Assembly (NCBI GenBank): GCA_046482855.1
Contig: JAWOEH010000081.1
Coordinates: 1-10,557, forward strand
Origin: CAYVSF01 sp046482855
Lineage (GTDB): Bacteria > Bacteroidota > Bacteroidia > Bacteroidales > UBA12077
Length of the DNA: 10,557 nucleotides
Direction: 5' to 3'
A program made the position numbers and the translations under genes. The notes beneath the pieces are model-generated. The model was not told the origin of the DNA, did not search any database, and saw only the letters and a list, made by a program, of their open reading frames with translations. Of the stretch, positions 1 through 6,285 are shown in pieces. Every line of letters begins with the position of its first letter. Within the stretch, counting starts at the first letter, position 1.

Positions 1-557
1 ATGGAACAAGGTATTACCAGAAAATACGAAAAATACACATTAATGCTCAATTTACTCTTTACGAGCCTTTTGTTTCAAATGTAGTAGAAACCTACAACTA
101 CAAAGAAGAGTTTTATTGGGATGGAATTGCTATACTTCGGGCCGACTTGGAAAGAGAACTTCCTCCAATACATAAGTCGGTTCGTGAGGCAGCCTATTGG
201 ACGGCAAGGGATTATATACAACGCTTCCTTCCCAAATGGGAACAACAGAGTCGTTCTATTTTCGTTGCCGGAAATCAATACCTGAAAACCGGGTACAACT
301 ATTTTCAGCAAGGAGATCTTGAAAAAGCCAATGAACAATGGCAGATGGCCACAAAGGATAAAGAAGCAGAATTGGCCTCAAGAGCTTGGAGTAATTTAGC
401 TTATATAGCTGAAATAGAAGGTAATATTGTAGATGCAATGAAGTATGCAATGAAGTCATACAAGGTAAAACCGAAAACCAGAACAAAAGAGTACATAGAG
501 AAACTTAAAGAACGATACGAAGCCAATAAAAGAATTGAGCAATATTTTGGTCAGTAA
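1..557 (+). CDS. DUF6340-type protein, C-terminal part (5' end outside window)
   Basis: The reading frame is open from the first complete codon at base 3 to the TAA at 555-557, about 184 codons, so the true start lies before the window. The first ATG (base 1) is in another frame that stops at once, and the TTG at 147 is internal to the open frame. The protein has an aromatic- and charge-rich region followed by a helical, TPR-like segment (YNYFQQGDLEKANEQW, then SRAWSNLAYIAEIEGNIVDAMKYA), which alternates small and aromatic residues as TPR repeats do. The segment REAAYWTARDYIQRFLPKW followed by a TPR-like tail is what I recall for DUF6340, a Bacteroidota family of probable lipoproteins with no known activity. 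The signal peptide that would confirm this is not visible. It ends 41 bp before the next gene, which has its own promoter. The family call is from memory and moderately sure; the coding call is firm. Confidence 0.75.
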   Translation, partial: GTRYYQKIRKIHINAQFTLYEPFVSNVVETYNYKEEFYWDGIAILRADLERELPPIHKSVREAAYWTARDYIQRFLPKWEQQSRSIFVAGNQYLKTGYNYFQQGDLEKANEQWQMATKDKEAELASRAWSNLAYIAEIEGNIVDAMKYAMKSYKVKPKTRTKEYIEKLKERYEANKRIEQYFGQ

Positions 558-561
558 CCAA

Positions 562-592
562 TTGCTTGTAAATATGAACATTGCTATCTTTG
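562..592 (+). promoter_or_regulatory. Putative Bacteroidota-type promoter for the M48 protease gene
   Basis: The sequence TATCTTTG at 585-592 matches the Bacteroidota -7 element TAnnTTTG exactly. A TTG at 562-564 stands 20 bp upstream, within the usual 17-23 bp spacing for the -33 element. The ATG at 599 begins only six bases after the -7 element, so the transcript would start at or within a few bases of the start codon. Inferred from consensus only. Confidence 0.5.
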
Positions 593-598
593 ATTATT

Positions 599-1849
599 AT
601 GACGCCTGATACACTTCTCTGGATTCTGCTTGGAATACTTACTATCGATTTTGGTTTTCAAAAAATCCTGGATTTCCTACAAAATAAGGCAAGAAAAAGA
701 GCAGTTCCCGAAGGGCTTAAAGATGTTTATGATGCTGAATCTTATCGGAATCAACAGAAATATCATCTTGAACACTACCGAGTAGATGCCGTTGTATCTC
801 TATTCCTTTTCTTGGTTGTTTTCGTTATGCTTTTACATAATGGATTTGGTAGTGTATACAGCCATATTACTACACTTGAACTTCATCCGATACTAAATAC
901 CTTGCTCTTTTTTGCCATCTTGGCTCTTGCACTTGAAGTTATTCAGTTGCCTGTTTCGTGGTATTCCACCTTTTCAATCGAAGAGCGTTATGGTTTTAAT
1001 ACAACAACAATAAAAACTTTTTGGTTGGATAAATTGAAAGGATTATTGGTTACCGGGATTATTGGAGGCGGATTGTTGGCGCTTTTAAACATTGTTTACC
1101 TACAGCTTCAAGAGAGTTTTTGGTGGATTGCATGGTGTATTATAGCTTTGTTTACATTGTTTATGAATGCTTTTTATACCAAACTGTTGTTACCTCTTTT
1201 TAATAAGTTGGAGCCTTTACCTGATGGAGACTTAAAGGACGAAATTCAGCTTGTAGCCAAGAAGGCTGATTTCAGGCTTGATAAAATTTTCTTGATGGAT
1301 AGCTCGAAACGAAGCAAAAAAGCAAATGCTTTTTTTACCGGATTTGGCAAGCGAAAAACCATCGTTCTTTTTGATACACTTAAACAACAACTGAAAAATA
1401 AGGAGATTGCCGCCGTATTAGCACATGAAATAGGACATTATAAGAAAAAACATACCCTATTGCATATGGTGTGGTCACTCTTCACCACCGGCCTAATGTT
1501 GTGGCTTTTTTCGTTGGTTGCTGACAGTCCTCTGTTGGCTAAAACGATGGGCATTTCCCAACCGGCATTTGCTATTTCGCTGCTGGTCTTTTCGTTCCTT
1601 TTTGTTCCAATTAACTTTTTATTGACTTTTTTCTTCAATTGTATCAGTCGACATCATGAATACCAAGCAGACAGATTTGCTGCCAGGATACTTCATGGAG
1701 AGTATTTGGTTTCTGCCCTCAAGCGGTTGACCGCTGCAAATTTCAGTCATCTTACGCCACATAAACTCTATGTACTATTCGAGTATAGTCATCCACCGCT
1801 AAAGGATCGTATTTCCCATATAGAAAAACAATTAGTCTCCACAGAATAG
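599..1849 (+). CDS. M48 family membrane zinc metallopeptidase (Ste24/CAAX protease 1-like)
   Basis: The 416-residue product is an integral membrane zinc protease. The zinc site is visible: HEIGH at residues 276-280 supplies two histidines and the catalytic glutamate, and RHHEYQAD supplies the third ligand, Glu354. Other Ste24 hallmarks are the N-terminal FSIEERYGFN motif and SSKRSKKANAFFTGFGKRK before the active site. About seven hydrophobic spans (near 5-20, 64-79, 99-117, 149-170, 174-192, 291-307 and 324-346) fit the seven-helix chamber of Ste24. Eukaryotic relatives trim prenylated CAAX proteins; bacteria lack that substrate class, so a role in membrane protein quality control is more likely (inference). 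I chose ATG 599 over an in-frame TTG at 581 because a promoter -7 element occupies 585-592, and a start at 581 would place that element inside the gene. cinA follows 26 bp later and is probably co-transcribed. Confidence 0.93.
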   Translation: MTPDTLLWILLGILTIDFGFQKILDFLQNKARKRAVPEGLKDVYDAESYRNQQKYHLEHYRVDAVVSLFLFLVVFVMLLHNGFGSVYSHITTLELHPILNTLLFFAILALALEVIQLPVSWYSTFSIEERYGFNTTTIKTFWLDKLKGLLVTGIIGGGLLALLNIVYLQLQESFWWIAWCIIALFTLFMNAFYTKLLLPLFNKLEPLPDGDLKDEIQLVAKKADFRLDKIFLMDSSKRSKKANAFFTGFGKRKTIVLFDTLKQQLKNKEIAAVLAHEIGHYKKKHTLLHMVWSLFTTGLMLWLFSLVADSPLLAKTMGISQPAFAISLLVFSFLFVPINFLLTFFFNCISRHHEYQADRFAARILHGEYLVSALKRLTAANFSHLTPHKLYVLFEYSHPPLKDRISHIEKQLVSTE

Positions 1850-1875
1850 AACAATAACGCACGTAAAAAACAATA

Positions 1876-3120
1876 ATGAAAGCATCCATACTTACAATTG
1901 GTGATGAGTTATTACTTGGGCATGTATTGGATACGAATGCCCATTACCTATCAAATGCACTGAAAAATGCAGGTTTTGATGTCGTATTGCGGTTAACTCT
2001 GAAAGATACATATAACGAGCTAATGTCAGGGATTGTTTATGCCGAGAGTCAATCGGATTTAATTCTCATGACCGGAGGTTTGGGCCCTACAAATGATGAT
2101 ATCACCAAACAAGTTTTGGCCGATTATTTCTCTTGTTCGTTGGTTGAGAATGCCGATGCTTTGAAGATGATTTCAGATTTATTACAACGCAAAGGTGTGA
2201 AACTTACAGCTAACAATAGAGAACAAGCCATGATTCCTGAAGCAGCAAAAGTTTTGCCTAATACAATAGGGACAGCATCGGGTATGTGGTTTTCTACCTC
2301 AAAAATCGATCTTATTAGTATGCCCGGGGTGCCTTTCGAAATGAAAGCACTCATGTCAGAGCAGGTGCTGCCTATATTAAGTAAGCGCAATCCAATGTCT
2401 GTAGTGACTAAATTTGTGCTAACTCAAGGGCTTCCTGAATCTATTTTAGCTGAAAAGATAGAATCATGGGAAAGGCAACTTTCCACAGGCATCTCTCTGG
2501 CTTATTTACCAACGCCGGGGTATATTAAGCTCCGCTTAACCGCTAAAGGAGACAAGCAACAGCAACTAAAGAATATAGTAAATCGGGAGGTGGCAAAACT
2601 TTATTCCTATATTCCTGAGTATATTCTTGGAGAAGATGAAGTTACACTTGAGGCATTATTACACAAGATATTGATAGATAGGAATAATACACTATGTACA
2701 GCTGAGAGCTGTACCGGAGGAACTATTGCCTCAAAATTACTCCATATACCGGGTAGTTCTGCATTTTTTGAGGGTGCTTTTGTTACCTATAGCAATGCCA
2801 GTAAGGAGACTTTATTAGGTGTGAATGCCCGGGAAATAAGGCGTTTTGGAGCTGTAAGCCAAGAAGTGGTTGAGCAGATGGCTAGAGGTGCCCGGGAACG
2901 ATTGTCCACTGATTATGCCATTGCGACTTCTGGAGTTGCTGGCCCTTCAGGAGGCACAGAGGAGAAACCGGTTGGTACCGTATGGATTGCATGGGCCGGA
3001 AAAAACAAGGTGATTTCCAAGCGTTTTCTCTTCTCTGACGAACGGGATGTGAATATTGCACGGTCGACTAATGTGGCTGTAGGCCAGTTAATTAAGTTGA
3101 TAAAAGCAGGAGAGATATAG
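1876..3120 (+). CDS. cinA: CinA family protein (MoaB-like domain plus NMN amidohydrolase domain)
   Basis: The 414-residue, two-domain product has the full usual length. The N-terminal COG1058/MoaB-like domain (about 1-170) shows GDELLLG at 9-15 and GGLGPTNDD at 67-75, the molybdopterin-binding-fold loops that in CinA carry ADP-ribose pyrophosphatase activity. The C-terminal PncC domain (about 255-410) shows AESCTGG at 276-282 and SGVAGPSGG from 352, ending GTVW. PncC-type enzymes deamidate nicotinamide mononucleotide to nicotinic acid mononucleotide, recycling the NMN released by NAD-consuming reactions such as bacterial DNA ligase. The competence role that gave the name is not implied here. 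The enzyme should be cytosolic. The ATG at 1876 follows an A-rich leader with no SD sequence. No promoter was seen in the 26-bp gap, so it is probably read with the protease gene. A 97-bp gap with its own promoter separates it from rpmB. Confidence 0.95.
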   Translation: MKASILTIGDELLLGHVLDTNAHYLSNALKNAGFDVVLRLTLKDTYNELMSGIVYAESQSDLILMTGGLGPTNDDITKQVLADYFSCSLVENADALKMISDLLQRKGVKLTANNREQAMIPEAAKVLPNTIGTASGMWFSTSKIDLISMPGVPFEMKALMSEQVLPILSKRNPMSVVTKFVLTQGLPESILAEKIESWERQLSTGISLAYLPTPGYIKLRLTAKGDKQQQLKNIVNREVAKLYSYIPEYILGEDEVTLEALLHKILIDRNNTLCTAESCTGGTIASKLLHIPGSSAFFEGAFVTYSNASKETLLGVNAREIRRFGAVSQEVVEQMARGARERLSTDYAIATSGVAGPSGGTEEKPVGTVWIAWAGKNKVISKRFLFSDERDVNIARSTNVAVGQLIKLIKAGEI

Positions 3121-3148
3121 AAAACAGTAAAAAAAGCGACTGGAAAAT

Positions 3149-3179
3149 TTGAATATTTGAATTAAAATAGCGTATTTTG
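3149..3179 (+). promoter_or_regulatory. Putative promoter of the rpmB-rpmG-DUF4295 unit
   Basis: TATTTTG at 3173-3179 resembles the Bacteroidota -7 element TAnnTTTG with one spacer base fewer. A TTTG whose TTG lies at 3149-3151 is 21 bp upstream, a good distance for the -33 element. Transcription would start near 3184 and give a leader of roughly 30-35 bases. The imperfect -7 element keeps confidence moderate. Confidence 0.4.
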
Positions 3180-3198
3180 CGTTCTGTTTAATAGAACG
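3180..3198 (+). other. Small hairpin in the rpmB leader
   Basis: CGTTCT (3180-3185) and AGAACG (3193-3198) are perfect inverted repeats around a 7-base loop (GTTTAAT), directly after the putative -7 element and 19 bases before the rpmB ATG. It could sit at the very 5' end of the mRNA as a stabilising stem, serve as a regulatory site for a ribosomal protein, or be a DNA operator. A 6-bp stem can also arise by chance. Confidence 0.3.
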
Positions 3199-3217
3199 AG
3201 CAAAAAATAAATAGAAA

Positions 3218-3460
3218 ATGTCACGAATTTGTCAAATAACCGGAAAGAGAGTACTCGTAGGGAATCACGTAGCGCACTCGAAGAAGCGAGTAAAACGCAA
3301 GTTCTATCCAAATCTTAACAAAAAGAAGTTTTATCTTCCTGAAGAAGATCGTTGGATTGATTTAAAAGTATCTGCTCATGGCATCCGTATTATCAACAAA
3401 GTTGGTTTAAAGGTTGCGCTTGAGGGTGCTAAGAAAAAAGGAATTATTGAAACTTATTAA
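3218..3460 (+). CDS. rpmB: 50S ribosomal protein L28 (bL28)
   Basis: This 80-residue, strongly basic protein is bL28, a component of the large ribosomal subunit. The start MSRICQITGKR followed by GNHVAHSKKRVKRKFYPNL is the family signature, and DLKVSAHGIRIINKVGL matches its conserved C-terminal part. Only one cysteine is present, so this is the zinc-free form without a CxxC pair. The ATG at 3218 follows an A-rich leader without an SD sequence, as is usual in Bacteroidota. It is the first gene of a three-gene unit ending at the terminator near 3880, with rpmG 15 bp downstream. Confidence 0.98.
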   Translation: MSRICQITGKRVLVGNHVAHSKKRVKRKFYPNLNKKKFYLPEEDRWIDLKVSAHGIRIINKVGLKVALEGAKKKGIIETY

Positions 3461-3462
3461 TT

Positions 3463-3468
3463 AAGGAG
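3463..3468 (+). promoter_or_regulatory. Shine-Dalgarno sequence before rpmG
   Basis: AAGGAG lies seven bases before the rpmG ATG, textbook spacing for pairing with the 3' end of 16S rRNA. This is noteworthy because most genes in this window, like most Bacteroidota genes, have none. Confidence 0.6.
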
Positions 3469-3475
3469 TTGAAAG

Positions 3476-3658
3476 ATGGCTAAAAAAGGGAATCGTGTAC
3501 AGGTAATTCTTGAGTGTACTGAGCACAAAACATCAGGACAACCCGGTACCTCGCGTTATATTACGACAAAGAACAAGAAAAATACACCTGATCGTATGGA
3601 GTTGAAAAAGTTCAATCCCATACTTAAGAAAATGACTGTTCATAAAGAAATTAAATAA
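3476..3658 (+). CDS. rpmG: 50S ribosomal protein L33 (bL33)
   Basis: The 60-residue basic product is bL33 of the large subunit. RVQVILECTEHK near the start and SRYITTKNKKNTPDRMELKK in the middle are the conserved family segments. It has one cysteine (in LECTEH) and lacks the paired CxxC motifs of zinc-binding L33 proteins, so it is the zinc-independent type. It lies 15 bp after rpmB and 12 bp before the DUF4295 gene, in one apparent operon. Unlike its neighbours it is preceded by a good SD sequence (AAGGAG at 3463-3468). Confidence 0.97.
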   Translation: MAKKGNRVQVILECTEHKTSGQPGTSRYITTKNKKNTPDRMELKKFNPILKKMTVHKEIK

Positions 3659-3670
3659 AGCTAAAGCACT

Positions 3671-3823
3671 ATGGCAAAGAAAGCAGTAGCATCATTACAG
3701 ACAGGAGAAGGAAGGAACCGTACCAAATGTATTAAAATGGTGAAGAATGAAAAATCCGGTTCTTATGCATTTCGTGAAGAAATGGTACACAATGATGACA
3801 TAAAAGAATTTTTCAGTAAATAA
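3671..3823 (+). CDS. DUF4295 small basic protein, probable Bacteroidota-specific ribosomal protein (bL38-like)
   Basis: An ORF of 50 codons plus TAA starts with ATG 12 bp after rpmG. The product begins MAKKAVASLQTGEGRNR, continues with TKCIKMVKNEKSGSYAFREE and ends DDIKEFFSK. It is lysine-rich and matches what I recall of DUF4295, a family of about 50 residues found in Bacteroidota directly after rpmG. I also recall, without being able to check it here, that the Flavobacterium johnsoniae ribosome structure revealed an extra large-subunit protein named bL38, and I believe it belongs to this family. Small size, basic character and position between rpmG and an intrinsic terminator all fit a ribosomal protein. 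The gene call is firm; the family call is good; the bL38 identity is a memory-based inference. Confidence 0.88.
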   Translation: MAKKAVASLQTGEGRNRTKCIKMVKNEKSGSYAFREEMVHNDDIKEFFSK

Positions 3824-3826
3824 TTC

Positions 3827-3880
3827 TTATCTGAATTATACAGATAAAAAAAGCTTTCTGCCTGGCAGAAGGCTTTTTTT
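3827..3880 (+). terminator. Intrinsic terminator after the ribosomal protein unit, preceded by a second hairpin
   Basis: The main stem pairs 3846-3860 with 3866-3880 around the loop CCTGG. It has an eight-pair core (GCTTTCTG with CAGAAGGC, including one wobble pair) extended by a 7-base A run opposite a T run, and the T run provides the release signal. Just upstream, TTATCTG (3827-3833) and CAGATAA (3841-3847) form a 7-bp hairpin that shares two bases with the main stem. It should end the rpmB-rpmG-DUF4295 transcript 23 bases or more past the last stop codon. Confidence 0.88.
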
Positions 3881-3908
3881 GTTTGCTACGGAAAATATGC
3901 TAATTTTA
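3879..3908 (+). promoter_or_regulatory. Putative ftsY promoter
   Basis: TAATTTTA at 3901-3908 matches TAnnTTTG except for its last base, and the TTG at 3879-3881, overlapping the terminator tail, is 19 bp upstream. A promoter is expected here because a strong terminator separates ftsY from the ribosomal protein genes. Inferred transcription start is near 3913. Confidence 0.35.
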
Positions 3909-3938
3909 GCGTCAATTTTAATATTTAAATTTTAAGAA

Positions 3939-4892
3939 ATGGCAAAGCTTGGCTTGTTTACCCGCGAAAAAAAGGAAACACTTGATAAGGGATTGGAGAA
4001 AACCAAGGAGAGTGTTTTTAAAAAACTTTCTCGTGCTGTGGTAGGGAAGTCATCAGTTGATGACGATGTTTTGGATAAGCTGGAAGAGGTACTTATCACT
4101 TCCGATGTAGGTGTGGATACAACCCTGAAAATTATTGAGCGCATTGAACAACGTGTGCAACGTGATAAATATATGGGTGTTGCCGAGCTGAATATATTAT
4201 TAAAGCAGGAGATTGCCGGTTTATTAGAAGAAAATAATGCTTCGGAGTTTTCCTTGGATTTTAATTCGGAAGACGGGCCTTATGTTATTATGGTTGTAGG
4301 TGTAAATGGCGTTGGAAAAACGACCACGATTGGGAAGTTAGCCTATCAATTTACGCAAATGGGGAAGAAAGTCTATTTGGGAGCGGCCGATACCTTTCGT
4401 GCAGCGGCAATTGATCAACTTCAGATCTGGGCCGACCGCGTTAACGTACCCATTGTGAAACAAAGTATGGGGTCGGATCCGGCATCAGTAGCCTTTGACA
4501 CCTTATCCTCTGCAAAAGCTAACAATGCCGATATTGTGCTGATTGATACGGCCGGACGCTTGCATAATAAAATTAACCTGATGAATGAATTAGGGAAAAT
4601 AAAAAAAGTTATGCAAAAGGTAATCCCATCCGCTCCCCACGAAATATTGCTTGTACTTGACGGATCTACCGGCCAAAATGCCTTTGAGCAGGCAAAACAA
4701 TTCACAAATGTTACCGACGTAAATGCATTAGCCCTTACGAAACTTGATGGAACCGCTAAAGGAGGTGTAGTAATTGGCGTTTCTGACCAATTTAAAATTC
4801 CGGTAAAGTATATTGGTGTGGGGGAGAAGATTGGCGATCTACAAGTATTTAACCGCAAAGAGTTTGTCGATTCTTTATTTAAGCAAGATTAG
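3939..4892 (+). CDS. ftsY: Signal recognition particle receptor FtsY
   Basis: The 317-residue product is the SRP receptor GTPase that docks SRP-ribosome-nascent chain complexes at the inner membrane by pairing with Ffh. A helical N domain (about 15-100) is followed by the G domain. Its motifs are P-loop GVNGVGKTTT at 121-130, DTFRAAA at 151-157, DTAGR at 203-207, TKLDG at 267-271 and the closing GVGE at 293-296. The long acidic A domain of E. coli FtsY is absent; only a short charged head (GLFTREKKETLDKG) precedes the N domain, which is usual in Bacteroidota and probably carries the membrane-binding helix. It lies directly after the ribosomal protein terminator and 21 bp before rimO, with which it probably forms an operon. 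Confidence 0.98.
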   Translation: MAKLGLFTREKKETLDKGLEKTKESVFKKLSRAVVGKSSVDDDVLDKLEEVLITSDVGVDTTLKIIERIEQRVQRDKYMGVAELNILLKQEIAGLLEENNASEFSLDFNSEDGPYVIMVVGVNGVGKTTTIGKLAYQFTQMGKKVYLGAADTFRAAAIDQLQIWADRVNVPIVKQSMGSDPASVAFDTLSSAKANNADIVLIDTAGRLHNKINLMNELGKIKKVMQKVIPSAPHEILLVLDGSTGQNAFEQAKQFTNVTDVNALALTKLDGTAKGGVVIGVSDQFKIPVKYIGVGEKIGDLQVFNRKEFVDSLFKQD

Positions 4893-4898
4893 AGGGAG

Positions 4899-4903
4899 AG
4901 GAG
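4899..4903 (+). promoter_or_regulatory. SD-like sequence before rimO
   Basis: AGGAG lies in the 21-bp ftsY-rimO gap, ten bases before the ATG at 4914, in a purine-rich stretch that begins at the ftsY stop codon. The spacing is a little long, so it is weaker than the rpmG site. Confidence 0.35.
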
Positions 4904-4913
4904 CCCTTGTTAT

Positions 4914-6203
4914 ATGAAGCGAGTGAATCTGGTTACACTGGGATGTTCAAAAAACCTGGTGGATAGCGAACGAATGGCATTGCAATTTGAGAAAGCAGGG
5001 TACGAAGTCCTTTTCGATGCCAATGAACCCTCGGAATGGGTAATAATAAACACGTGTGGGTTTATTCTGGATGCCAAACAGGAGTCACTCGATATGATTT
5101 TCGAGTTTGTAGAAGCTAAACAACGGGGCGAAATTGAAAAAATAGCTGTTGTAGGCTGTCTGTCAGAGCGATACAAACATGACTTGCCTCAAGAGTTGCC
5201 TGAGGTGGACGTGTGGCATGGTACCTATCAGTATGATAAGCTTCTGGAAGATCTTTCTATCCCTGTTACAGAGGACTATCACTCCAACCGATTAGTAGCC
5301 AATCCGTCGAAACATTTTGCCTACCTTAAAGTATCTGATGGCTGTAACAGGGCTTGTTCCTATTGTGCTATTCCGCTCATAAAAGGAAGACTCCAGTCTG
5401 TAGAAGTTTCTGTGCTGGTTGAAGAGGCTAAAGCCCTTGCCGCACAAGGCGTAAAAGAACTGATTCTGATCGCGCAGGATCTTTCCGATTATGGAAAAGA
5501 TTTATCAAAAACTCATACGTTGCTATCTTTATTACAGGAGCTTGTAAAGATTGATACCATTGAATGGATACGGTTACATTACGCCTATCCTACAAACTTC
5601 CCGGATAGCGTGATTGCTTTTATACGCGATAATCCAAAAGTCTGCAAGTATCTGGATGTGCCTGTGCAGCATATCTCCGATTCTGTCCTGAGTCAAATGC
5701 ATCGGGGACAGACGGCTAAAGCAACCCGGGACTTTCTGCAAAAGTTACGAAAAGAGATACCCGGTATAGCTATTCGTACTACCTTGTTGGTTGGTTTTCC
5801 GGGTGAAACCGAAGAGGATTTTGCTGCATTACTCGATTTTGTTCAGGAATTTCGATTTGAGCGGCTAGGGGTATTCCCCTATTCTGAGGAGGAGGGAACC
5901 TATGCTGCCCGCCATCTGAATGACGATATTCCAGAGGCAGTTAAGCAACTTCGGGCTAATGAGGTAATGGAAGTTCAGGAAGGGATTAGTCAGGAAATAA
6001 ATGAATCACGTATAGGAGCAGAGGAGCGGGTATTAATTGATCGGCAACAGGGAAACTATTTTGTGGCTCGCTCGCAATTTGATTCTCCGGAGGTAGATAA
6101 TGAAATTTATTTACCTGTTGACGAAAGATTTGGACCAGGCGATTTTGTACAGGTTCGCATAACAGGGGCTACTGCGTTTGATTTACAAGCGGAGTATAGG
6201 TAA
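4914..6203 (+). CDS. rimO: Ribosomal protein uS12 methylthiotransferase RimO
   Basis: The 429-residue product is a radical-SAM methylthiotransferase, the enzyme class that adds a methylthio group to the conserved aspartate of ribosomal protein uS12. The N-terminal UPF0004 domain supplies the auxiliary iron-sulfur cluster ligands Cys11 (LGCSKN), Cys48 (NTCGF) and Cys82 (VGCLSERY). The radical-SAM cluster motif CxxxCxxC is Cys144, Cys148 and Cys151 (SDGCNRACSYCAIP). A TRAM domain occupies roughly the last 65 residues. RimO is preferred over the tRNA-modifying MiaB or MtaB because of the start VTLGCSKNLVDSE and the IAQDLSDYGKDL motif. It follows ftsY by 21 bp and is likely its operon partner, so receptor docking and ribosome modification share a transcript. 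Length and start are normal for the family. Confidence 0.97.
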   Translation: MKRVNLVTLGCSKNLVDSERMALQFEKAGYEVLFDANEPSEWVIINTCGFILDAKQESLDMIFEFVEAKQRGEIEKIAVVGCLSERYKHDLPQELPEVDVWHGTYQYDKLLEDLSIPVTEDYHSNRLVANPSKHFAYLKVSDGCNRACSYCAIPLIKGRLQSVEVSVLVEEAKALAAQGVKELILIAQDLSDYGKDLSKTHTLLSLLQELVKIDTIEWIRLHYAYPTNFPDSVIAFIRDNPKVCKYLDVPVQHISDSVLSQMHRGQTAKATRDFLQKLRKEIPGIAIRTTLLVGFPGETEEDFAALLDFVQEFRFERLGVFPYSEEEGTYAARHLNDDIPEAVKQLRANEVMEVQEGISQEINESRIGAEERVLIDRQQGNYFVARSQFDSPEVDNEIYLPVDERFGPGDFVQVRITGATAFDLQAEYR

Positions 6204-6220
6204 AAGAAAAGGAAAATAAG

Positions 6221-6269
6221 TATACAAAGAAAGAGAGAAGCCCCCAGGGCTTCTCTCTTTCTTTGTATA
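6221..6269. terminator. Perfect 23-bp inverted repeat between convergent rimO and tpx; probable bidirectional terminator
   Basis: Bases 6221-6243 and 6247-6269 are perfect reverse complements around a 3-base loop (CCA). One arm is almost pure purine (AAAGAAAGAGAGAAG in its middle) and the other is pyrimidine-rich. The repeat fills most of the 82-bp gap between the rimO and tpx stop codons, so it would stop transcripts from both sides. It lacks a clean T run after the stem; the T-rich outer part of each 3' arm would have to serve as the release signal. Confidence 0.75.
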
Positions 6270-6285
6270 TGCTGCATTGCAGAAA

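Noticed and set aside
581..598. N-terminal extension of the M48 protease from TTG 581.
   Set aside because: It needs a rare start codon and would overlap an exact promoter -7 element; the ATG at 599 leaves a complete Ste24-like protein.
6272..6282. CTGCA-T-TGCAG inverted repeat near the tpx stop codon.
   Set aside because: The single-base centre cannot form a hairpin loop with a full stem, and the adjacent 23-bp repeat already explains termination.
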